A stretch of 64,000 nt of DNA. It comes from Nocardioides gilvus (lineage in GTDB: Bacteria > Actinomycetota > Actinomycetes > Propionibacteriales > Nocardioidaceae). Shown one piece after another: positions 59,831 to 64,000 of this stretch (the stretch's first letter is position 1; each line of letters starts with the position of its first letter). A program made the translations under genes and the position numbers. The notes beneath the pieces were generated by a model. It was given only the letters and a program-made list of their open reading frames with translations, was not told where the DNA came from and searched no databases. The stretch spans positions 496,001 to 560,000 of the forward strand of contig NZ_QHKY01000003.1 of assembly GCF_003194605.1 (NCBI RefSeq), written 5' to 3'.

Positions 59831-61020
59831 CAGGCGACCGCCAGTCGGTAGCCGCGTTTGATCACCGTCTGCACGCTACGGGTGCCCAGCGCGGCCCGCA
59901 GACGGGCCACCGCCATCTCGACAGCATGCTCCGAGCCGGCGCCGCCGCTGGGCAGCAGGGTCAGGAGCTCGGCGCGCGACACCACCTGCCCAGGGTTGGT
60001 GACCAGGGCGTTGAGCACCGCCAGCGGAGCACCGGAGAGGTGCACCTCGACCCCGTCCAGCAGGACCGCGTCGGCGTGCAACAACAAGGTGGCCCCGGTG
60101 GCCAGGTTGAGGGTGAAGCCCCGGCGTCGCAGGGGCAGCTCCGTCTCCAGCAGACGCACCATGGCGCCCAGGCGGGAGCGTTCGGGATAGACCGTCGGGA
60201 CGCCCCAGAGCTCGAAGGCGGCCGCCGCGACGGGTCCGACGCAGCAGGCCAGGACGTCGGACTGGAAGGCGCTGACCACTTCGTCACGACGACCCGTGGA
60301 GCCGGCAGCCTCCATCAGTGAGGCGACCGCAGGAGCGGCGGTGAACGTGACGGCGTCCAGCGCGCCGGCGGCGATCTGGTCGATCAGCGCGAAGAGGGGG
60401 CCCGGGTCCTCGGCCCGTTCGACGCGATAGATGGCGACCGTCTCCACCTCGGCGCCCTGGCGACGCAGCGCGTGGGCGACCATCGACAGTGACTGGCCGT
60501 GCTCCTGGACGACGATCCGCTTGCCGGTGAGGTCTCGTCCCCGCAGGTGTGCGAGCACGTCGTCGAAGCACTCGGAGTCAGGGGCCCACAGCTCGCGCAG
60601 GCCGTTGCGGCGCAGCACCCCGACGCTCTTGGGGCCGCGCGCCAGGATCTCGGCGGAGGCCAGGTGGGCGACGAGGTCGTCGTACAAATCCCACTCGCGG
60701 GTCGCGTCGAACCAACCCTTCATCCCGACGCCGGTGGTGGCCAGGAAGAGGTCGGCCGGTTGGGCCAGGACGCGCGCCGTGGCGGCGCGCAGCTCGTCGG
60801 CGTCCACGTGGTTGGGGCTCTGCGAGAGCGCAGGGGCCCACACGACCTCGGCCCCTCGACGGGTGAAGAGTGCGGTCTGCTCCTCGACCTTGCGGGCGGC
60901 GGTGATGCCGACCCGGAAGCCCTCGAGCGGGCCGGGACCCTCGGCGTACGTCCGCACCAACTCGTCGGGGTCGCGGGGGCGCGCGGCGACTGAGCCCATC
61001 AACGTGCCCAGTGGCGTCAC
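59830..61020 (-). CDS. hemD: Uroporphyrinogen-III synthase with C-terminal winged helix
   Basis: A 396-residue protein. Residues 30-290 form the HemD fold (PLEGFRVGITAARKVEEQTALF; VVQEHGQSLSMVAHALRRQG; AVTFTAAPAVASLMEAAG; CVGPVAAAAFELWGV), which would convert hydroxymethylbilane to uroporphyrinogen III, the precursor of siroheme and haem. Residues 300-396 are an OmpR/PhoB-type winged helix (VLNALVTNPGQVVSRAELLTLL ... TRSVQTVIKRGYRLA), a fusion known in Actinobacteria and suggesting a DNA-binding or regulatory role. The GTG at 61020 overlaps the nirD stop by GTGA. No second hemD is visible in the window; this copy may be dedicated to nitrogen metabolism. Confidence 0.9.
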   Translation of the reverse strand: MTPLGTLMGSVAARPRDPDELVRTYAEGPGPLEGFRVGITAARKVEEQTALFTRRGAEVVWAPALSQSPNHVDADELRAATARVLAQPADLFLATTGVGMKGWFDATREWDLYDDLVAHLASAEILARGPKSVGVLRRNGLRELWAPDSECFDDVLAHLRGRDLTGKRIVVQEHGQSLSMVAHALRRQGAEVETVAIYRVERAEDPGPLFALIDQIAAGALDAVTFTAAPAVASLMEAAGSTGRRDEVVSAFQSDVLACCVGPVAAAAFELWGVPTVYPERSRLGAMVRLLETELPLRRRGFTLNLATGATLLLHADAVLLDGVEVHLSGAPLAVLNALVTNPGQVVSRAELLTLLPSGGAGSEHAVEMAVARLRAALGTRSVQTVIKRGYRLAVA

Positions 61021-61415
61021 GTGCTCTCCCCTTCCGGAACGGACTTCTCCCCTCCGACCCACACCCGACCGTCCAGGACACGGACGTCGTACATCGTCAG
61101 ACGGACCGATTCGTCATCGAGACACCGGCCCGTACGCAGGTCGAAGGCCTGCTTGTGCATCGGCGAGGCCACAAAGGGTACGTCGCCACGGGTGCCGACG
61201 ATCCCTCGGGACATCACCGAGGCACGTGACCAAGGGTCGTAGTTGGAGGTTGCGTAGATGTTTCCTTCCCATGTCCGGAAGAGTGCAATCGCGCGGCCTC
61301 CCACCAGGGCGGCGACCCCACCCTCCAGCGGCACCTGGTCGACGCGGCAGACCTGAACCATCTCGCCCATCGCGTCCGACGCCCCCGTCGTGTCCCGCGT
61401 GTTCACCGTGCTCAC
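61017..61415 (-). CDS. nirD: Nitrite reductase small subunit
   Basis: A 132-residue subunit of the assimilatory NADH-nitrite reductase. It is a Rieske-like fold that lacks the Cys-His iron ligands (LFRTWEGNIYATSNYDPWSR, RGDVPFVASPMHKQAFDLRTGRCLDDE, which is the NirD form). The GTG at 61415 overlaps the nirB stop by 4 bp, and its stop overlaps hemD by 4 bp, showing translational coupling. It supports the large subunit in the six-electron reduction of nitrite to ammonium. Confidence 0.94.
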   Translation of the reverse strand: MSTVNTRDTTGASDAMGEMVQVCRVDQVPLEGGVAALVGGRAIALFRTWEGNIYATSNYDPWSRASVMSRGIVGTRGDVPFVASPMHKQAFDLRTGRCLDDESVRLTMYDVRVLDGRVWVGGEKSVPEGEST

Positions 61416-63979
61416 GGCGTGGCTCCGGCCGGGGCACCGACACCGATCGAGGCACCCAGCAGCACCGGGCCCGTCGACTCCGCGGGGACGATCTGGTCGC
61501 GTGAGGTGTCGAAGGTGATGTGCGCATCGGGCACGTCCGGGGCGTTGACGAACGAGGTGAACCTCGCCAGCTTCTCGGGGTTGTCGAGGGTCGCCTTCCA
61601 CTCGTCGAAGTAGCCGCCCACGTGCTTGGCCATCGCCGCCTCGAGCTCGGAGCCGAGACCGAGGGCGTCGTCGACGACGATCTCGCGGACCCGCTCGAGA
61701 CCTCCCTCGAGTGAGTCGATCCAGGTCGACGTGCGCTGCAGCCGGTCGGCGGTGCGCACGTAGTACATGAGAAAGCGGTCGATGTAGCGCACCAAGGTCT
61801 CGTCGTCGAGGTCACTGGCCAGGAGCTGGGCGTGTGCGGGCACGGCGCCGCCGTTGCCACCCACGTACAGGTTCCAGCCCTTCTCGGTGGCGATGATCCC
61901 GAAGTCCTTGCCCCGGGCCTCGGCACACTCGCGGGCACAGCCCGATACGCCGCCCTTCAGCTTGTGCGGCGAACGCAGACCGCGGTAGCGCAGCTCCAGG
62001 TCGATCGCCATCGTCGTCGAGTCCTGCACCCCGAAGCGGCACCAGGTCGAGCCGACGCACGACTTCACGGTCCGCAGGGACTTGCCGTACGCGTGCCCCG
62101 ACTCGAAGCCGGCGTCGACGAGGCGCTTCCAGATCACCGGAAGGTCCTCCATCCGGGCCCCGAAGAGGTCGATCCGCTGCCCGCCGGTGATCTTGGTGTA
62201 GAGCCCGTGGTCGCGGGCGACCTCGCCGATCACGATCAGCTTCTCCGGGGTGATCTCGCCGCCCGGGATCCGCGGCACGACCGAGTAGGAGCCGTTCTTC
62301 TGGATGTTGGCCAGGTAGCGGTCGTTGGTGTCCTGGAGGTTGACCGCGTCGTCGTCGAGCACGTGGTGGTTGAGCAGGCTGGCCAGGATCGAGGCGATCG
62401 CCGGCTTGCAGATCTCGCAGCCGCGCCCGCGGCCGTGGGCGGAGACGATCTCGTCGAAGCGGGTGTAGCCGTGCACGGCGACCAGGTCGAAGAGCTCGGC
62501 CCGGGTCATCGAGAAGTGCTCGCACAGCGACCGGTCGATCGTCCTGCCCACGGAGGCGAAGTGGTCCTCGACGATCTTCTTCACCAACGGCTTGCAGGAG
62601 CCGCACGTCGCGCCCGCTTTGGAGCAGGCGGTGACGCAGGCGGAGTCCGCGCACGGGTCGTCCTCGCGAGCCACCCGGTCGGTGATCTCCGCCTTGGTGA
62701 CGTTGTTGCAGGAGCAGACCACGGCCTCGTCGGGCAGACCGACCTGCACGCTGGTGCCGCTGCTGGCGGGGAGGATCAGCTCCTCCGGGTTGTCGGGCAG
62801 CGCGAGCCCGGAGGCGGCCATCGGCCGCAGGATCCCGTACGCCGATGCGTCACCGACCAGGATCCCGCCCAGCAGCTTGGTGCCGCAGTCGCTGATGACC
62901 AGCTTCTTGTAGACCCCCGCCACGGCGTCGGAGTAGACGAGCTCGAGGCTGTCCGGGGTGGTCGCGAAGGCGTCACCGAAGGAGGCGACGTCGACGCCCA
63001 TCAACTTGAGCTTGGTCGACATGTCGGCGCCGGTGAAGGTGCCGGGTCCCTCCAGGAGGGCGTCGGCGACGACCTCGGCCATCGCGTAGCCCGGGGCGAC
63101 CAGGCCGTACATCTTGCCCGCCGGGGCGGCGCACTCGCCGATGGCGAAGACGTGGGGGTCGGAGGTGCGGCACTGCTCGTCGACCAGGACACCACCCCGC
63201 TCGGCGACCTCGAGGCCGGCAATGCACGCGAGGGCGTCGCGGGGGCGGATGCCAGCGGAGAAGACGACGACGTCGGCCGCGACCGGCTCGTCGCGGTCGG
63301 CAAGCTGGAGACCGCCTGCGCGGCCGTCGACCTCGACGACGCCCTTGGTCATGGCGCCGGCGTGGATGGTCAGGCCGAGCTTCTCGATGTGACGGCGCAG
63401 CATCGAGCCGCCGGCATCGTCGATCTGGACGGCCATCAAGCGCGGGGCCATCTCGACGACGTGGGTCTCCAGCCCGAGTTGGGCCAGCGCGTTGGCGGCC
63501 TCCAACCCGAGGAGTCCACCGCCGATCACGGCCCCGACCTTGGCGGTGGCCGCCGCGTCGCGGATCGCCTCGAGGTCATCGATGGTGCGGTAGACGAAGC
63601 AACCCGGCAGGTCGTGGCCCGGCACCGGCGGCACGAAGGGTGCCGCACCGGTGGCCAGCACGGCGGTGTCGTACGCGAGCACCTCCCCGTCGGCCAGCGT
63701 CACGGTCTGCGCGGCCGGGTCGAGCGCGGTGACCTCGACGCCGGTGACCAGGCGTACGCGGGGATCGTCGTAGACACCCTCGGGCAGCAGGGAGAGCGCG
63801 TCGGCGCCGACCTCGAAGAAGGACGTGAGGGCCACGCGGTCGTAGGCAGGTCGGGTCTCCTCGCCGACGACGACGACGTCGTGGGTCTCGGTGAGGCCGC
63901 GTTCGATGGCGGCCTGGACGAAGCGGTGGCCGACCATGCCGTGGCCGATGACCACGAGCCTCTTGCGTTGGTTCGTCAT
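61412..63979 (-). CDS. nirB: Nitrite reductase large subunit
   Basis: An 855-residue NADH-dependent siroheme nitrite reductase, cytoplasmic. The FAD/NADH domain (residues 8-400) has VVIGHGMVGHRF and ATGAAPFVPPVPG and GAVIGGGLLGLEAANAL. The BFD-type [2Fe-2S] site has VVCSCNNVTKAEI (Cys near 421 and 423) and GATCGSCKPLV (near 460). The siroheme/[4Fe-4S] domain has SCVGSTWCRFG (near 638) and GVSGCARECAEA (near 680). All four cluster cysteines are present. AGGGAG lies just before the ATG at 63979. The promoter lies past the window edge, so its GlnR control cannot be seen. It leads nirB-nirD-hemD-cbiX. Confidence 0.96.
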   Translation of the reverse strand: MTNQRKRLVVIGHGMVGHRFVQAAIERGLTETHDVVVVGEETRPAYDRVALTSFFEVGADALSLLPEGVYDDPRVRLVTGVEVTALDPAAQTVTLADGEVLAYDTAVLATGAAPFVPPVPGHDLPGCFVYRTIDDLEAIRDAAATAKVGAVIGGGLLGLEAANALAQLGLETHVVEMAPRLMAVQIDDAGGSMLRRHIEKLGLTIHAGAMTKGVVEVDGRAGGLQLADRDEPVAADVVVFSAGIRPRDALACIAGLEVAERGGVLVDEQCRTSDPHVFAIGECAAPAGKMYGLVAPGYAMAEVVADALLEGPGTFTGADMSTKLKLMGVDVASFGDAFATTPDSLELVYSDAVAGVYKKLVISDCGTKLLGGILVGDASAYGILRPMAASGLALPDNPEELILPASSGTSVQVGLPDEAVVCSCNNVTKAEITDRVAREDDPCADSACVTACSKAGATCGSCKPLVKKIVEDHFASVGRTIDRSLCEHFSMTRAELFDLVAVHGYTRFDEIVSAHGRGRGCEICKPAIASILASLLNHHVLDDDAVNLQDTNDRYLANIQKNGSYSVVPRIPGGEITPEKLIVIGEVARDHGLYTKITGGQRIDLFGARMEDLPVIWKRLVDAGFESGHAYGKSLRTVKSCVGSTWCRFGVQDSTTMAIDLELRYRGLRSPHKLKGGVSGCARECAEARGKDFGIIATEKGWNLYVGGNGGAVPAHAQLLASDLDDETLVRYIDRFLMYYVRTADRLQRTSTWIDSLEGGLERVREIVVDDALGLGSELEAAMAKHVGGYFDEWKATLDNPEKLARFTSFVNAPDVPDAHITFDTSRDQIVPAESTGPVLLGASIGVGAPAGATP

Positions 63980-64000
63980 TGTCTGCTCCCTTGCTGGCGT

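Overview
The window is very GC-rich and carries typical actinobacterial signatures: GTG starts, ATGA/GTGA gene overlaps, a BldG-like STAS protein, a helicase plus Tad/Flp secretion neighbourhood, a lysine-tailed topoisomerase I and HemD fused to a winged helix. Gene content and order suggest the Propionibacteriales, most like a Nocardioides-type organism. This is inference from memory; there is no rRNA in the window to confirm it. I recognise no phage, transposase, CRISPR array or replication origin. The segment looks chromosomal.

Layout. 0-8.4 kb holds surface and miscellaneous genes: a possible HigB-like toxin gene pair, an SGNH-fused acyltransferase, a membrane dipeptidase, a YjbR protein, and a DUF3494 ice-binding-type surface protein followed at once by a class F sortase. 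8.4-17 kb is a core block: tRNA-Thr(CGU), an exported TAP-type hydrolase, holB, tmk and topA. 17-26.8 kb is a continuous nitrogen module, urtABCDE-ureABCFGD, for urea uptake and hydrolysis. It is preceded by a four-box GlnR-type site, and a near-copy of that site lies before a small unknown gene at 13.76 kb. 26.9-32 kb has two methyltransferases, a LysE exporter and a lipoprotein, with two near-identical perfect palindromes at convergent gene ends. 32-35 kb has the H+-pyrophosphatase and the BldG-like STAS protein. 35-45.3 kb is the helicase/secretion neighbourhood: MrfA-type helicase, DUF6270 protein, TadG-like, TadE, DUF4244 pilin-like, TadC, TadB, TadA, CpaE-like and HAD-IB, interrupted by a secreted nuclease gene. 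45.3-45.6 kb contains a candidate orphan structured RNA with its own promoter and terminator. 45.6-47.3 kb has a Fic-like protein and a methyltransferase. 47.4-53.3 kb is a LytS/LytTR two-component system with two sodium/solute symporters (acetate/pyruvate type). 53.4-59 kb is a complete oligopeptide ABC importer. 59.1-64 kb, on the minus strand, is nirB-nirD-hemD-cbiX, for nitrite reduction and siroheme supply.

Functionally the window joins two nitrogen acquisition routes (urea to ammonium, nitrite to ammonium) with peptide and carboxylate uptake, set among conserved housekeeping genes. The most interesting signals are the candidate RNA at 45.39-45.56 kb, the paired GlnR-like boxes, the repeated long palindromes, and in-frame tandem repeats in Tad-locus proteins and in the ice-binding surface protein.
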